This document shows positions 7,580 through 17,293 of a stretch of DNA of 57,265 bases, piece by piece; the stretch's first letter is position 1, and every line of letters starts with the position of its first letter. This DNA is from an uncultured Clostridia bacterium (lineage in GTDB: Bacteria > Bacillota > Clostridia > TANB77 > CAG-508). Below the pieces are notes generated by a model that was given only the letters and a program-made list of their open reading frames with translations, had not been told where the DNA came from and did no database searches. The translations under genes were made by a program, and so were the position numbers. The stretch covers positions 1 through 57,265 of the forward strand of contig CALXFH010000009.1 in the NCBI GenBank assembly GCA_944387555.1, written 5' to 3'.

Positions 7580-9748
7580 TTATCTTAAGTCCAGTACTTG
7601 GACTCCTACTTTTTGCTTACTATCAGTTATTCTTTCAGGTACTTTACTTAAGTCTACCTTTCCAAATTGTAACCCTAATATATGTTCTTCTTCATTCAAT
7701 TTTTTATTAGTATTATATCGTTCTTGGTATATTGTTCTTTCTTCTTTGCTAAATAATAAATTCATTAATACTTTCATTTTTGCATCTAAAGAAATATCAT
7801 TTTTAAGCATTTCTTTTAGAGCATATTTTACTTTTTCTTCCTCTGTTAATTCCATTCCTGCTTCTATCTTCTTCACTATTTTTCCTAGCTCTGAAGCTAA
7901 CTGGACTGTTCTTCCATATAGTCGTATATTTTCTATCCATGTATCACCATCTAAAGTACCATTTGATACTCTAAATTCTATTGTATTTCTTTTATTGTTT
8001 ACATTTAATAGGTTAAGACTTGTCTCTCTTTCTGCTTGTACTTTTTTAGCATCTTCTAAAAAGCTATCTGTTTGACTTAAATCCGCTTTTTCAAATCTTT
8101 TAGATATTGGAATTGCATATTTTACTGCATAGTCTCTAAGTCTTTCTCCTGGTTTGTTCGCAATTAAGAAATAAACCTCTTCTGCATTTGTCCATAGTTC
8201 TATTAATTGTTTAAACCCTTCTTCTGTTTTTGTATAATCTGCTCCTATATGTACATGTCCACCACATCTTTCAGTTGCTTCCATTCCCATCCTTTGTAAA
8301 ATTTCATTAATTTTATAAATTTCGCTTATAGATTTTTTAGTATCATGCATGATTGGTGAAACAATTTCAATTCCATCTTTTCCTATTGATGCATCTTGTT
8401 CTCGTTCCCACCTTCCAATATATTTAGGTGATAACTCTCTATACTTTCCTACACATTCTATTTCTATTCCAAATGTCATTCCTTCTGGAAGATTTATTGA
8501 ATTATATTTATTATATGAATATATATTTCCATTTTCAAATTCTGCAATTAATTGATATACTCCATTTAAGTTTTTATCAATTTTATTTATTACATAATCT
8601 TTTTTAGTATAATCATTTAAAGTTTTAATTGCCTTTATTTTAAGGTCTAAATCTTCTAAGTAACTTAAAGCTTCTATCTTTTTATCATCAATTTGCAAGC
8701 CTTCAATAATGCGATATCTTGTATTTTGATTTCTAATAGTAGCTAATAAACCAATCTTTTTATCATCATCTTGAAGGCTTTGAATTATATGTGCTCTGTT
8801 TATTTCAATCATTTTGCTATCTAATAGTTTTATTTTCTTATTATCATCTTGTATAGTTTTAATTATATCTGTTATATCTATTTCTTTAGTAATACTTCCT
8901 AATAAAGCAATTTTTTTGTCGTCATCCTTTATACTTTTAATTATTTGTACTCTATTTTTTTCTTTTGTAATTTCTTCTAATAATTTAATCTTTCTGTCAT
9001 CATCTTTTAAGCTTTTAATTATTTGTGTTCTATTTTCTTCATCTATAATATCTTCTAATAATTTTAGTTTCTTGCTGTCATCTTGCAAACTCATAATGAT
9101 TTGAGTTCTATCTTCTTCACTTTCAAATTGTTTTAAAAATTCAAGCTTTCTATTATCATCTTGTATAGTTATTATAATAGTAATTCTAGAATATTTATTT
9201 GTAACATCTTCTAATATTCTAATTTTTTTATCATCATCTTGTATACTTTGAATAATAGATACCCTATCTTTTTTGCTTGTAATATTTTCTAACAGCTCTA
9301 TTTTCTTATCATCACTTTGTATACTTTTTATAATTTCTATTTTGAAAAATTCATCATTAATTTCATCTAATAAAACTATTTTTTCATCATCTTTATATTT
9401 TAAACTTCTTATAACTAATGTTTTTTCATTTTGTTTTAATTCTTTTAGAAACCTTATTTTTTTATTATCATCTAGTAAACTAATTTTTACAAACTTAGGT
9501 AATTGTCCAAAGAAATATTTTCTTTCTTCTTTTTCTAACATACCTAATATTTCTAAAGTAATTTTGATAACATCATTTATAAAATATTTATATGTATTAT
9601 TATTTATTCTATCATAATTTTGTGGTTCTTCTTTACCTAAAATTAAGTAAATTTTATTTAATAATTCTATATCATCATTTATATAGTTTTTATATGACAA
9701 CATACTTTTAAAATAAAATATAATCTTGTCTAAAACTGCCCTATCCAT
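7580..9748 (-). CDS. 26-residue repeat array fused to an amidoligase domain
   Basis: A 722-aa two-part protein. Residues about 88-375 are tandem 26-aa helical repeats (consensus II.SIQDDDKKI.LLE.I......). Residues 424-625 carry the hallmarks of the Amidoligase_2 (COOH-NH2 ligase, glutamine-synthetase-like) fold: FGIEIE (426-431), GGHVHIG (496-502) and NTIEFRVSNGT (588-598). Family members are predicted to use ATP to form amide/isopeptide bonds. I choose the ATG at 9748 because AAGGA lies eight bases ahead; the ATG at 9757 has none. It is preceded by ftsK with a 52-base gap. The substrate is unknown; the repeats may bind a protein target. Confidence 0.8.
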   Translation of the reverse strand: MDRAVLDKIIFYFKSMLSYKNYINDDIELLNKIYLILGKEEPQNYDRINNNTYKYFINDVIKITLEILGMLEKEERKYFFGQLPKFVKISLLDDNKKIRFLKELKQNEKTLVIRSLKYKDDEKIVLLDEINDEFFKIEIIKSIQSDDKKIELLENITSKKDRVSIIQSIQDDDKKIRILEDVTNKYSRITIIITIQDDNRKLEFLKQFESEEDRTQIIMSLQDDSKKLKLLEDIIDEENRTQIIKSLKDDDRKIKLLEEITKEKNRVQIIKSIKDDDKKIALLGSITKEIDITDIIKTIQDDNKKIKLLDSKMIEINRAHIIQSLQDDDKKIGLLATIRNQNTRYRIIEGLQIDDKKIEALSYLEDLDLKIKAIKTLNDYTKKDYVINKIDKNLNGVYQLIAEFENGNIYSYNKYNSINLPEGMTFGIEIECVGKYRELSPKYIGRWEREQDASIGKDGIEIVSPIMHDTKKSISEIYKINEILQRMGMEATERCGGHVHIGADYTKTEEGFKQLIELWTNAEEVYFLIANKPGERLRDYAVKYAIPISKRFEKADLSQTDSFLEDAKKVQAERETSLNLLNVNNKRNTIEFRVSNGTLDGDTWIENIRLYGRTVQLASELGKIVKKIEAGMELTEEEKVKYALKEMLKNDISLDAKMKVLMNLLFSKEERTIYQERYNTNKKLNEEEHILGLQFGKVDLSKVPERITDSKQKVGVQVLDLR
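8624..9487 (-). repeat. Eleven tandem 26-residue protein repeats
   Basis: About 78-bp units (with one insertion) encode an alpha-helical solenoid-like array. The most regular units read IIKSIQSDDKKIELLENIT and variants, with conserved DD-KK-I--LL and a spaced I/R-II. Confidence 0.8.
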
Positions 9749-9800
9749 TGTTTCCATCCTTATGTCGTTTTTATTTTTCTAGTTTTGTTTATCTTTTATT

Positions 9801-12230
9801 TTAATTTGCTTGTTCTTTTGTTCCCATTTTTAATTCATTTAATTTTTCTAATGACATTAGTACTTCTCTTGGTTTGCTTCCTTGGTATCCTGATATTACT
9901 CCTCTTTCTTCCATTTGGTCTATTATTCTTCCAGCACGAGCATAACCTACTTTAAATTTTCTTTGTATGAATGATGTTGATGCTTGCCCTGTTTCTACAA
10001 CAGTTTGAATTGCATCCATTAAAAATGGATCTGTATCATCATCTGGAGTTTCTGCAATTTCTTTATCTGATTTATTATTATTTTCAATACTTTCTAAAAT
10101 ATCTTCACTATAAGTTGCTGTTCCATTTGATTTAATAAAGCTTACTATTTTTTCTACTTCATCATCTGATACAAACGCACCTTGTATTCTTGATGGTTTT
10201 GGAGCTCCTGATGGGAAGAATAACATATCACCTTTACCAAGTAGCTTTTCTGCTCCTACGCAGTCTAATATTGTTCTTGAATCTACTTGTGATGATACTG
10301 CAAATGCTATTCTAGATGGTACATTCGCTTTTATTAATCCTGTAATTACATCTACAGATGGTCTTTGTGTCGCAATAACTAAATGCATTCCTGCAGCTCT
10401 TGCTTTTTGTGCTAATCTACATATTGCATCTTCAACATCATTTTTAGCTACCATCATAAGGTCTGCTAACTCATCTATAATAATTACTATTTGTGGTAAT
10501 TTTGCATATTCGTTTTCTTTTTCTATTGCTTTATTATATCCTTTTAAATCACGGACTCCTTTTTCTGCAAATTTATTATATCTATCATCCATTTCTTGTA
10601 CTGCCCAAGCCAAAGCTCCTGCTGCTTTTTTAGGGTCTGTTACAACTGGTATTAATAAATGTGGTATTCCATTATATACAGAAAGTTCTACTACTTTAGG
10701 GTCTACCATTACAAATTTTACTTCTGAAGGTTTTGCATTATAAATTATACTTGCAATTATTGTATTAATACATACACTCTTTCCTGAACCAGTTGACCCT
10801 GCAATTAATACATGTGGCATTTTTGCAATATCTGCAAGCTGAACATTTCCTGCTACATCTTTTCCAAGTCCTACTGTTAATTTTGATTTATTATTTTTAA
10901 ATTCTGGACTTTCTATTATTTCTCTAAAATGTACTACTTCTTTTTCTTTGTTTGGTACTTCAATTCCAACTGCTTGTTTTCCTGGAATTGGGGCTTCTAT
11001 TCTTATTGTTTCTGCTGCTAAGTTTAATGCTATATCATCTGCTAAGTTTGCTATTTTACTTACCCTTACACCTTCTGCAGGTTTTAATTCATAACGAGTA
11101 ATTGCTGGTCCTACTGATACATTTTCTACTTTTGCAGACACACCAAAACTATAAAGTGTTTTTTGTAATCTTGTTGCCGTATCTGTTAAAGCTTTTGCTC
11201 CACCTTTTAGAGTCTTTTTACTTGGCTTGCTTAAAAGTTCTACTGGTGGATATTCATAATGTTCATCTTCTACTACAACACTGTGTTCTAGTTGTAACAC
11301 TGCTTTTTTCTTATCTTCTTTTTGTTCTTCAACTTCTTTAAATAAATTACTATCTATTACGTCTGGTTGCATTTCTTCTTGTGCTTTCTTTGCTTTTTTA
11401 GTCTCTTTTGTTAATGGTTCTAAATCATCATTTGAGTGATCATATTTCTTTAAACCAGGTTTTTCATCTGCAGTATCCACAATTCTTCCACCGAAGTTGA
11501 TTTTTATTTGATTGTCCATTGGATCTTGTTTTTCTTGCTTTTCTAATTTTGCAAGTTCCATTTTAGCTTTTCTTTCTTCTCTTAATCTTTTTCTTCTTTG
11601 GCTAGGAGTTTCCTCATCTTCTTCTTTTTCTCTTGCTTTTGCTAATTCTTCTTTTCTTTCAAATCTTTCTTCACGTTTTTCTTCTATTCTATCCATAAAC
11701 ATATTTATCATGTCTGATAAATTTATTCCAAATGCAAATACTAGTAATATTACTGCTATTCCTATACAGAAAATTACAGCACCTACATTTCCAAGTAATT
11801 TTGCTAAAATTACTCCTCCTACTGCTCCTATTGCTCCTCCACCTTGTCCTTGTGAACCATAATAATAAGCATCTTTTACTACTTCTGACATTTCTTTTGA
11901 AGAATCTAGTTCTCCACTTGATATTTGGAACACGCTAAATACTATGCTAAGTGCAACTAAAGCTACTCCATATTGAACTAATTTTGAGGTCACTTCTTCT
12001 CTTCCGTCTGAAGCAAGTTTAATAGCAATAGCTATACCTCCTATTGGAAGTACGTATTGCATAATTCCCATTATTCCACCTAATATTTCATTTAATTTTA
12101 TACCTACTGTTCCTGATTTTGTATATATTAAAACAGCTAAAAGTATACTAAGTACTATTAGTGTAACCACTGCTATATCTAATCTAGACGCCGTTTTCTT
12201 TCTTTTTTTATATCTTCTTTTTTTAGCCAT
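9801..12230 (-). CDS. ftsK: FtsK/SpoIIIE DNA translocase
   Basis: 809 aa counted from the ATG at 12230, which has GGAAGGA upstream; an ORF extension to 12284 lacks one. The protein is anchored at the septum and pumps chromosomal DNA through it. It has a basic N-terminus ([12 protein letters not shown]), four hydrophobic segments within about 20-190, a charged linker (190-330), an alpha/beta translocase with Walker A GSTGSGKS and Walker [10 protein letters not shown], and a C-terminal winged-helix gamma domain ([17 protein letters not shown]) that reads KOPS/SRS sites. A terminator at 12269-12308 separates it from the rsmD pair. Length and domain order are typical. Confidence 0.95.
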   Translation of the reverse strand: MAKKRRYKKRKKTASRLDIAVVTLIVLSILLAVLIYTKSGTVGIKLNEILGGIMGIMQYVLPIGGIAIAIKLASDGREEVTSKLVQYGVALVALSIVFSVFQISSGELDSSKEMSEVVKDAYYYGSQGQGGGAIGAVGGVILAKLLGNVGAVIFCIGIAVILLVFAFGINLSDMINMFMDRIEEKREERFERKEELAKAREKEEDEETPSQRRKRLREERKAKMELAKLEKQEKQDPMDNQIKINFGGRIVDTADEKPGLKKYDHSNDDLEPLTKETKKAKKAQEEMQPDVIDSNLFKEVEEQKEDKKKAVLQLEHSVVVEDEHYEYPPVELLSKPSKKTLKGGAKALTDTATRLQKTLYSFGVSAKVENVSVGPAITRYELKPAEGVRVSKIANLADDIALNLAAETIRIEAPIPGKQAVGIEVPNKEKEVVHFREIIESPEFKNNKSKLTVGLGKDVAGNVQLADIAKMPHVLIAGSTGSGKSVCINTIIASIIYNAKPSEVKFVMVDPKVVELSVYNGIPHLLIPVVTDPKKAAGALAWAVQEMDDRYNKFAEKGVRDLKGYNKAIEKENEYAKLPQIVIIIDELADLMMVAKNDVEDAICRLAQKARAAGMHLVIATQRPSVDVITGLIKANVPSRIAFAVSSQVDSRTILDCVGAEKLLGKGDMLFFPSGAPKPSRIQGAFVSDDEVEKIVSFIKSNGTATYSEDILESIENNNKSDKEIAETPDDDTDPFLMDAIQTVVETGQASTSFIQRKFKVGYARAGRIIDQMEERGVISGYQGSKPREVLMSLEKLNELKMGTKEQAN

Positions 12231-12268
12231 TTCTACCATCCTTCCAAAATTTCTGTTTTTAGTCCTTA

Positions 12269-12308
12269 AAAAGTCAGATTTCAAATTAACTTTCCAAATC
12301 TGACTTTT
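12269..12308 (-). terminator. Terminator between the rsmD unit and ftsK
   Basis: AAAAGTCAGATTT (12269-12281) pairs perfectly with its complement at 12296-12308. Confidence 0.8.
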
Positions 12309-12314
12309 GTATAA

Positions 12315-12818
12315 TTACTCTAATTCTTTTCTACTGTTTTGAATTGTTTTTATTGTATCTTCTAATGATATTTGCATAAGATTTAAAGCTTCTGTCATAT
12401 TAGTTCCTAGTTTGTTTAATGTTTCATTTAGCACATCTTCTGTATTTGCAAGAAGACTATCTGCATATTCTTTAGTTCCTTTTGAAATCTCTCTTGACAT
12501 TTCATTTGCTGTTTCTATTATTTCTGTCTTTTGGTCATATGCTTTTCTTGTTATCTCATGCTCATCTACCATTGCAATTATTCTATTTTCTGCTTCTTTT
12601 ACTATTCCATCAGCTTCTTTTTGGGCTTCTACTAATATTCTTTGTCTTTCTTCTTTTACCCATTTTGCTTGTTTTAATTCATCTGGAAGCTTTATTCTTA
12701 TTTCTTTTATTATATCTAGCAATTCTTCTTTATCTACTATTCCTTTTGATGTAAAAGGCAGATTTCTGCTATTTTCTAATAAGTCCTCTAAATTTTCCAA
12801 TAATGTAAAAATTTCCAT
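12315..12818 (-). CDS. Coiled-coil protein resembling ATP synthase b/DivIVA-type stalks
   Basis: A 167-aa soluble protein with a short folded N-terminus (MEIFTLLENLEDLLENS) then long amphipathic helices rich in E, K, A (ERQRILVEAQKEADGIVKEA). Such proteins are often annotated as ATPases or V-type subunit H-like on coiled-coil similarity alone. It lies 22 bases after rsmD and ends at a terminator, so rsmD and this gene form a two-gene unit. I infer a structural or cell-division-linked role only weakly; no enzymatic motif is present. Confidence 0.6.
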   Translation of the reverse strand: MEIFTLLENLEDLLENSRNLPFTSKGIVDKEELLDIIKEIRIKLPDELKQAKWVKEERQRILVEAQKEADGIVKEAENRIIAMVDEHEITRKAYDQKTEIIETANEMSREISKGTKEYADSLLANTEDVLNETLNKLGTNMTEALNLMQISLEDTIKTIQNSRKELE

Positions 12819-12840
12819 GGTTTTACCCCTTTCCTAAATC

Positions 12841-13383
12841 CTATTTTCTTTTTAGAAAAATAAGATGTACGCGACCATATTTTCTTTTATTTATAATTTC
12901 TATTTCTAACTCATTTATTTGTTTTAGCACTCTTTCTTCTTCGTCTGTTTCTATTATTACTAAACTTTCATCATTTAATAAATTTAAATCAAGTAATTTT
13001 TTTACAGACTCGTACGCTAAATCTGTCTTATAAGGTGGGTCTATATATACAATATCTAGTTTTTCATCTAAAGAATTTAACATTTTTTCATAAGGTATCT
13101 CATATAATTTAACATCCAAATGTGTTTTTTCTATGTTCTTTTTTATTACAGAAATGGCTTCTTTATTTTTTTCACAAAGAATGGTTTTCTTTGCTCCTCT
13201 ACTAGCTGCTTCTAATCCTATTGCTCCACTTCCTGAAAACATATCTAAAAAAACGCTTCCAACAATTTCATTTTGTATTATATTAAATAAAGACTCTTTT
13301 ACTCTATCTAATGTTGGACGAGTAACCATTCCTTCTAATGTATATAATTTTGTTCCTCTTGCTTTTCCACTTATTATTCTCAT
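12841..13383 (-). CDS. rsmD: 16S rRNA (guanine966-N2)-methyltransferase
   Basis: 180 aa, a standard RsmD length. It methylates G966 of 16S rRNA during 30S assembly using SAM. Visible motifs: RIISGKARG at the N-terminus, SAM-binding DMFSGSGAIGLEAASRGA (about 48-65) and catalytic DPPY (about 115-118). The ATG at 13383 has a purine-rich GAGGG ahead. The usual neighbour coaD is not present here. Confidence 0.92.
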   Translation of the reverse strand: MRIISGKARGTKLYTLEGMVTRPTLDRVKESLFNIIQNEIVGSVFLDMFSGSGAIGLEAASRGAKKTILCEKNKEAISVIKKNIEKTHLDVKLYEIPYEKMLNSLDEKLDIVYIDPPYKTDLAYESVKKLLDLNLLNDESLVIIETDEEERVLKQINELEIEIINKRKYGRVHLIFLKRK

Positions 13384-13498
13384 ATTTTAACCCTCTTATG
13401 ATGATACTATTTTATTCTTTTTTCTGTCAATGGTCAATACTATTAATACAATTGTAACATATATTTAACAGTTCTGTAATATTCCTCCTAAAAAGTAA

Positions 13499-13525
13499 AA
13501 AATAGTAAGCTAAACTTACTATTTT
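13499..13525 (-). terminator. Terminator after the PD-(D/E)XK gene
   Basis: AATAGTAAG (13501-13509) pairs with CTTACTATT (13515-13523), followed on the minus strand by a U-rich run. Confidence 0.8.
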
Positions 13526-13532
13526 CTACTTT

Positions 13533-14396
13533 TTAACATTTCATTTTACTTTTTATTTTCTCTATTGCATCTTTACTTAATTTTGTAGACTTACTAATAT
13601 CATCTATTGATAAATTTGTTTTTAATAATGCTTTTGCTATTTCTTCTCTAGCATCATTACCGCCTCGTTCTATACCTTGCTCTATACCTTCATCCTTTGC
13701 ACAAGCAATATCATTATAGTAATCTCTTTCCCACTTGTCTCTTAATTTAATTATCCCTCTCATTTTTGGGTCTGCTGTTAGTTTGTCTAGTTCTTCTTTA
13801 GCTTCTTTTATTGTTTTGTTTCTTACCATTGCCATTTTTATCATCTCCTCATTATTATCTATTAATGCTAACCATTGATTTAATGGGTCATTTATATCAA
13901 TGTTAGACTTTCTAAACTTTGGTAATTCTATGTAATAGAATTTTTGATTTTTTATTGTCTCATATTCCCTATGTTTATTTATTACAGTTACTGTATCTGA
14001 TACAAATTCATTAAAACCTAGTAATTCATAATCTAATATATTTACCATTATTACATTATCTAACTCTTCATATTTTTCACCTTTTTGTGATTTTTCTGTT
14101 AATAACCTAGAAGCATAATACAGAGTTCTTTCTTCTATATTTTTTTCATCTCTTATTTGTAACTCTATATTAACATATATACTATGGTTTATTCTTGCTA
14201 ATATATCTAATCTTCCGCCCTTTTGTTCTTTTGTTAATTGTTCTAATGTATATTCTGTAATTATTTCTATTTCATATATTGTTATTTCTAATAATGCTTC
14301 TAGAAAATATCTTAAATACTTTTCTTTTCCTTCTCTTCCAAATAAGGCTTTAAAAAGTATATCATTTTTTAAAGTGTAAATATAGTTATTCTTCAA
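13533..14396 (-). CDS. Rpn-type PD-(D/E)XK nuclease family transposase protein
   Basis: About 287 aa from a TTG start at 14396, which has GGAAAGGAG immediately upstream; an in-frame ATG at 14441 has no ribosome site. The N-terminus KNDILFKALFG is the signature of the PDDEXK_2/Rpn family. The catalytic-type residues are in GGRLDILA and NIELQ (D...ExQ). The C-terminal half (WERDYYNDIACAKDEGIEQGIERG) and an HTH-like tail (LSIDDISKSTKLSKDAIEKIKSK) are typical. The family comprises recombination-promoting nucleases of uncertain biology, common in gut Clostridia. Flanking AT-rich gaps suggest an independently acquired cassette. Confidence 0.82.
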   Translation of the reverse strand: MKNNYIYTLKNDILFKALFGREGKEKYLRYFLEALLEITIYEIEIITEYTLEQLTKEQKGGRLDILARINHSIYVNIELQIRDEKNIEERTLYYASRLLTEKSQKGEKYEELDNVIMVNILDYELLGFNEFVSDTVTVINKHREYETIKNQKFYYIELPKFRKSNIDINDPLNQWLALIDNNEEMIKMAMVRNKTIKEAKEELDKLTADPKMRGIIKLRDKWERDYYNDIACAKDEGIEQGIERGGNDAREEIAKALLKTNLSIDDISKSTKLSKDAIEKIKSKMKC

Positions 14397-14838
14397 TTTT
14401 TCTCCTTTCCAAATTATATCAACTTTCTTGTTTAATTGCAATACTTATTAATAAATTTTAATATACTTATTCTAATTCTAGTCAAATAAGACTTTGTACT
14501 TTTATAAATAATTTTTATCTTTATTTATTAACTTGTTTTTATTGGAATTTTTAGAAAAAAACTTTTAATCTTTAAACTTAAATTATAAACATATTAAAAA
14601 AACTTAAAATTTTTGATACTTGAAATTTTATCTTTATTTATTTATAAATTTATCATTTGAACACAATAATACCACGAACTTATTTAATTTATTTTTTAGT
14701 TTTTCCTTTTGGAATTTCTTTACGAAATAATAATTCACCTTTGTACTATAAATTCATACAAAATCTTATGACTAAAAATTATGTATTATATATATCATGT
14801 TTTCCAGAAAATGTAAAGCGATTTTGAAAAAAACAAAA
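14397..14838. other. AT-rich gap, nothing recognised
   Basis: About 440 bases of low-complexity AT-rich sequence lie between the nuclease gene and the divIVA 3' repeat. No ORF with a ribosome site or clear RNA fold was seen. Confidence 0.5.
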
Positions 14839-14875
14839 ATGAGACAGATTAGACCTGTCCCCAATTTGTTTCATT
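14839..14875 (-). repeat. REP-like repeat of a second type at the divIVA stop
   Basis: An imperfect inverted repeat (AATGAGACAGATT against AATTTGTTTCATT) encloses GACCTGTCCCC. It abuts the divIVA TAA, as other REP-like copies in the window abut gene stops. Confidence 0.45.
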
Positions 14876-15332
14876 ACGCATTATCTTCTTTATTAATATC
14901 TTTTAATAATTCTAATTGAGATATTAAAAGTGATTCCATTTTTGCTTTATAGATATCGAACTGTTTTTTTACGTCTTCTACCTCTTTTGTTTTTGCAACT
15001 ACTTCATTATTTAAATCATCTACTTGTTTTTGAGCATTTGATTTAGCTTCATTAATTATTTGATCTGCTTGTTGTTGTGCAACTTTTTTGATATCTTCTG
15101 CTGTGCTTTGCGCCATTACTAAAGTATTGTTCAATGTTGACTCAATACTTTTATAATGTTCTAGACTCTTATTTAATTCTTCAACTTTTGCTTTTAATTC
15201 TGAGTTTTCTTTATAATTTTTAGAATAATCAGCAGTTAAATCATCTAAAAAGTCATCAACTTCTTCTACACTATATCCATTCATCATTTGTTTTGAAAAT
15301 CTCTTATTTTCTATATCTAATGGTGTAATCAT
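14874..15332 (-). CDS. divIVA: DivIVA-domain cell division protein
   Basis: 152 aa. The N-terminal membrane-curvature-sensing domain reads ITPLDIENKRFSKQM then GYSVEEVDDFLDDL, the DivIVA signature, followed by a long parallel coiled coil. It recruits division and polarity factors to negatively curved membrane. It begins 25 bases after sepF, with GGGAGG upstream. The usual ylmG/ylmH genes between sepF and divIVA are absent. Confidence 0.92.
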   Translation of the reverse strand: MITPLDIENKRFSKQMMNGYSVEEVDDFLDDLTADYSKNYKENSELKAKVEELNKSLEHYKSIESTLNNTLVMAQSTAEDIKKVAQQQADQIINEAKSNAQKQVDDLNNEVVAKTKEVEDVKKQFDIYKAKMESLLISQLELLKDINKEDNA

Positions 15333-15357
15333 TGTTTTCCTCCCTTATGGATATCTA

Positions 15358-15855
15358 TTAATTTATTCCATTGTTTTTAAGCCATGAAACTGATAGCTTG
15401 TTTTTCATTTCTTCTCTTGCCATTTCATTTGTAATTTCATAGTTTGATGGTGCAACTAAGAATATTGAATTAGATACTTTTTGAATATATCCATCTAATG
15501 CATATACTCCACCACTAATAAAGTCAACAATTCTTCTAGCTACATCTTTGTTAACATATTCTAAATTAACAATTACAGATTTTCTCTCTTTTAAGAAAGA
15601 ACAAATTTCATCTGATTGTTCAAAAGATGTTGGTTGTGATATTACCATTTTTATTGCATTACTATTTGTTTGAGCCTGTGGCATATTTACAACTTTATTA
15701 TCTTTATTTTTTCTTCCAAATAGTCCTCTTCCTTCTTGCTCTTCTTCCTCTTCATCTTCGTACTCGTATACATCCTCGTTATCGTAATCTTCCTCTTGTT
15801 CAGCTTTATCCATTCCGAATAAATCCCATACTTTGTTCATCAATGCTCCTGACAT
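15358..15855 (-). CDS. sepF: Cell division protein SepF
   Basis: 165 aa. An N-terminal amphipathic membrane-binding helix region (MNKVWDLFGMD) is followed by an acidic linker (about 18-45) and the C-terminal SepF dimer domain, with VISQPTSFEQ...ICSFLKERKSVIVNLEYV and FISGGVYALDGYIQKVSNSIFLVAP. SepF tethers FtsZ to the membrane and bundles filaments. The first ATG (15855) is seven bases after AGGAGG, so it is preferred over the internal Met. Confidence 0.94.
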   Translation of the reverse strand: MSGALMNKVWDLFGMDKAEQEEDYDNEDVYEYEDEEEEEQEGRGLFGRKNKDNKVVNMPQAQTNSNAIKMVISQPTSFEQSDEICSFLKERKSVIVNLEYVNKDVARRIVDFISGGVYALDGYIQKVSNSIFLVAPSNYEITNEMAREEMKNKLSVSWLKNNGIN

Positions 15856-16028
15856 AAAAAAACCTCCTAAATTTACTTCCTTTGTTATTTTTGTTTACGT
15901 CTTTAAGTATCTACTTTTTTTGTCGGATTGTCAATATTTTTTACGAATGTTTTTAAATTTTAATATTTCTGTAATATTTCTGTAACATTTCTTTTACTTT
16001 TTTATTTATATTTATTGATACTTAAATT

Positions 16029-17291
16029 TTATTCTACTTTACTTAAATCTGGATTAATCATTATTTCATCATAAAGTGAAATTTTCTTGTAGTTTGCAAT
16101 TTCTGTGTCTGAGAATCCAAGTTCTTTTAATTCTTCTGTAGTATATGAGTCTATTATTGAATAACTATCTCCTTGTCTTTCAACTTTTACTAGTATTTTA
16201 CTTAAATATCCCGCTCTATTTCTTACTACATAATTTAAGTCATTTTCTTTTACAATTGCTTGGTTTGGCACTTTTAGTCCACTTGCATCCCACCATATTA
16301 AGTCAAATGTAATTTTCCTATAATTAGTTAACTCTTCTATTTGTTTTGTTAGCTTAAGGACTAATATTATATCTCCATCATCTTCTTTTATAATATTAGT
16401 AATTTCTGCGTTTACTTCCGCATTATTTGAAAGTCTTACTTTTACTTTATTTCCAACTTCAGCTTGTTTTGCTTCATCTGATGAAGTAATTGTTGCTATA
16501 TAACAATAGAAATTATCTATTACTTTACCTGATTCGTTGTTTGTTGCAACGATTTTTCCTGTACTCAAGTCTAAACTTTCTAAATATTCCTTACTTAAGC
16601 TACTAAGATTATCAGGTGTTAAAACGTCCTCTAGTCCATCCACTCTATATGATACAATTCCACTCATTGGTGCTTTTACATATTCAGCACCAGAGTTTAG
16701 TTCGCTTTCATATTTTTTTCTTTCATCAATTAGCTGTCTTAAATATGAACCTTGTGGACTTGCCTCACCTGCTATTTTTGCTTTTCTAGTTACTAAGTCA
16801 TCAATTGCTTTCTTTTCTTCTTCCAATTTAGCCAAATCTGTTTCTTTATTGATATTTTCTATTTTATCATCTATTTGGTCTTCTAATAATTTCATATCAG
16901 AGCCATTAGATAATTCTGTATTTTCTGCCATTGCCTCTTGTATTTTTGTATCTAATTCTGATATTTTACTTTTTAAGCTATCTTCATTTGTACTATAATA
17001 TCTAAATATATTTTCATTAGCAGCTGCCCTTTCTCCTTCTGCAATTATCTGTTCCATTCCATTTTTATAGTTTTGACCTTTGACTACAGTCTCATGTCTA
17101 ATCACATACCCTATGTCAGTCTCTTCTTTATACAAAGTTCCTTCCTCGACAGTGAAAACATTAGTTGGCTGTTTTATTAATAAATATATTACATATATTA
17201 TATATACTGCTAAAATTAGAAGAAGTATAGAAATTACAATTACTTTTTTATTATTAATTTTCTTATTCTTCTTTTTCGCTTGTTTTTCCAA
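16029..17291 (-). CDS. HlyD-like membrane-fusion/adaptor protein
   Basis: 420 aa from a TTG start at 17291 with GGAGG seven bases upstream. A basic N-terminus and one transmembrane segment (about 17-38) precede a lipoyl/barrel half (YVIRHETVV), a long helical hairpin (about 100-200), the second barrel half (VKAPMSGIVSYRVDGLE) and a C-terminal beta domain. This is the architecture of HlyD-type periplasmic adaptors. Clostridial members lie near sepF/divIVA without a partner transporter and may act at the division site or envelope. The start is two bases past the frameshifted end of miaA, so the pair is coupled only if miaA is read through the +1 shift. Confidence 0.75.
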   Translation of the reverse strand: MEKQAKKKNKKINNKKVIVISILLLILAVYIIYVIYLLIKQPTNVFTVEEGTLYKEETDIGYVIRHETVVKGQNYKNGMEQIIAEGERAAANENIFRYYSTNEDSLKSKISELDTKIQEAMAENTELSNGSDMKLLEDQIDDKIENINKETDLAKLEEEKKAIDDLVTRKAKIAGEASPQGSYLRQLIDERKKYESELNSGAEYVKAPMSGIVSYRVDGLEDVLTPDNLSSLSKEYLESLDLSTGKIVATNNESGKVIDNFYCYIATITSSDEAKQAEVGNKVKVRLSNNAEVNAEITNIIKEDDGDIILVLKLTKQIEELTNYRKITFDLIWWDASGLKVPNQAIVKENDLNYVVRNRAGYLSKILVKVERQGDSYSIIDSYTTEELKELGFSDTEIANYKKISLYDEIMINPDLSKVE

Positions 17292-17293
17292 AA

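Noticed and set aside
8624..9487. CRISPR array
   Set aside because: The regularly spaced 78-bp pattern is protein-coding 26-residue repeats with diverged DNA. No CRISPR repeat-spacer pattern or cas gene was seen anywhere in the window.
14397..14838. Hidden RNA gene in the AT-rich gap
   Set aside because: No stable fold, tRNA or promoter-terminator pair could be seen.
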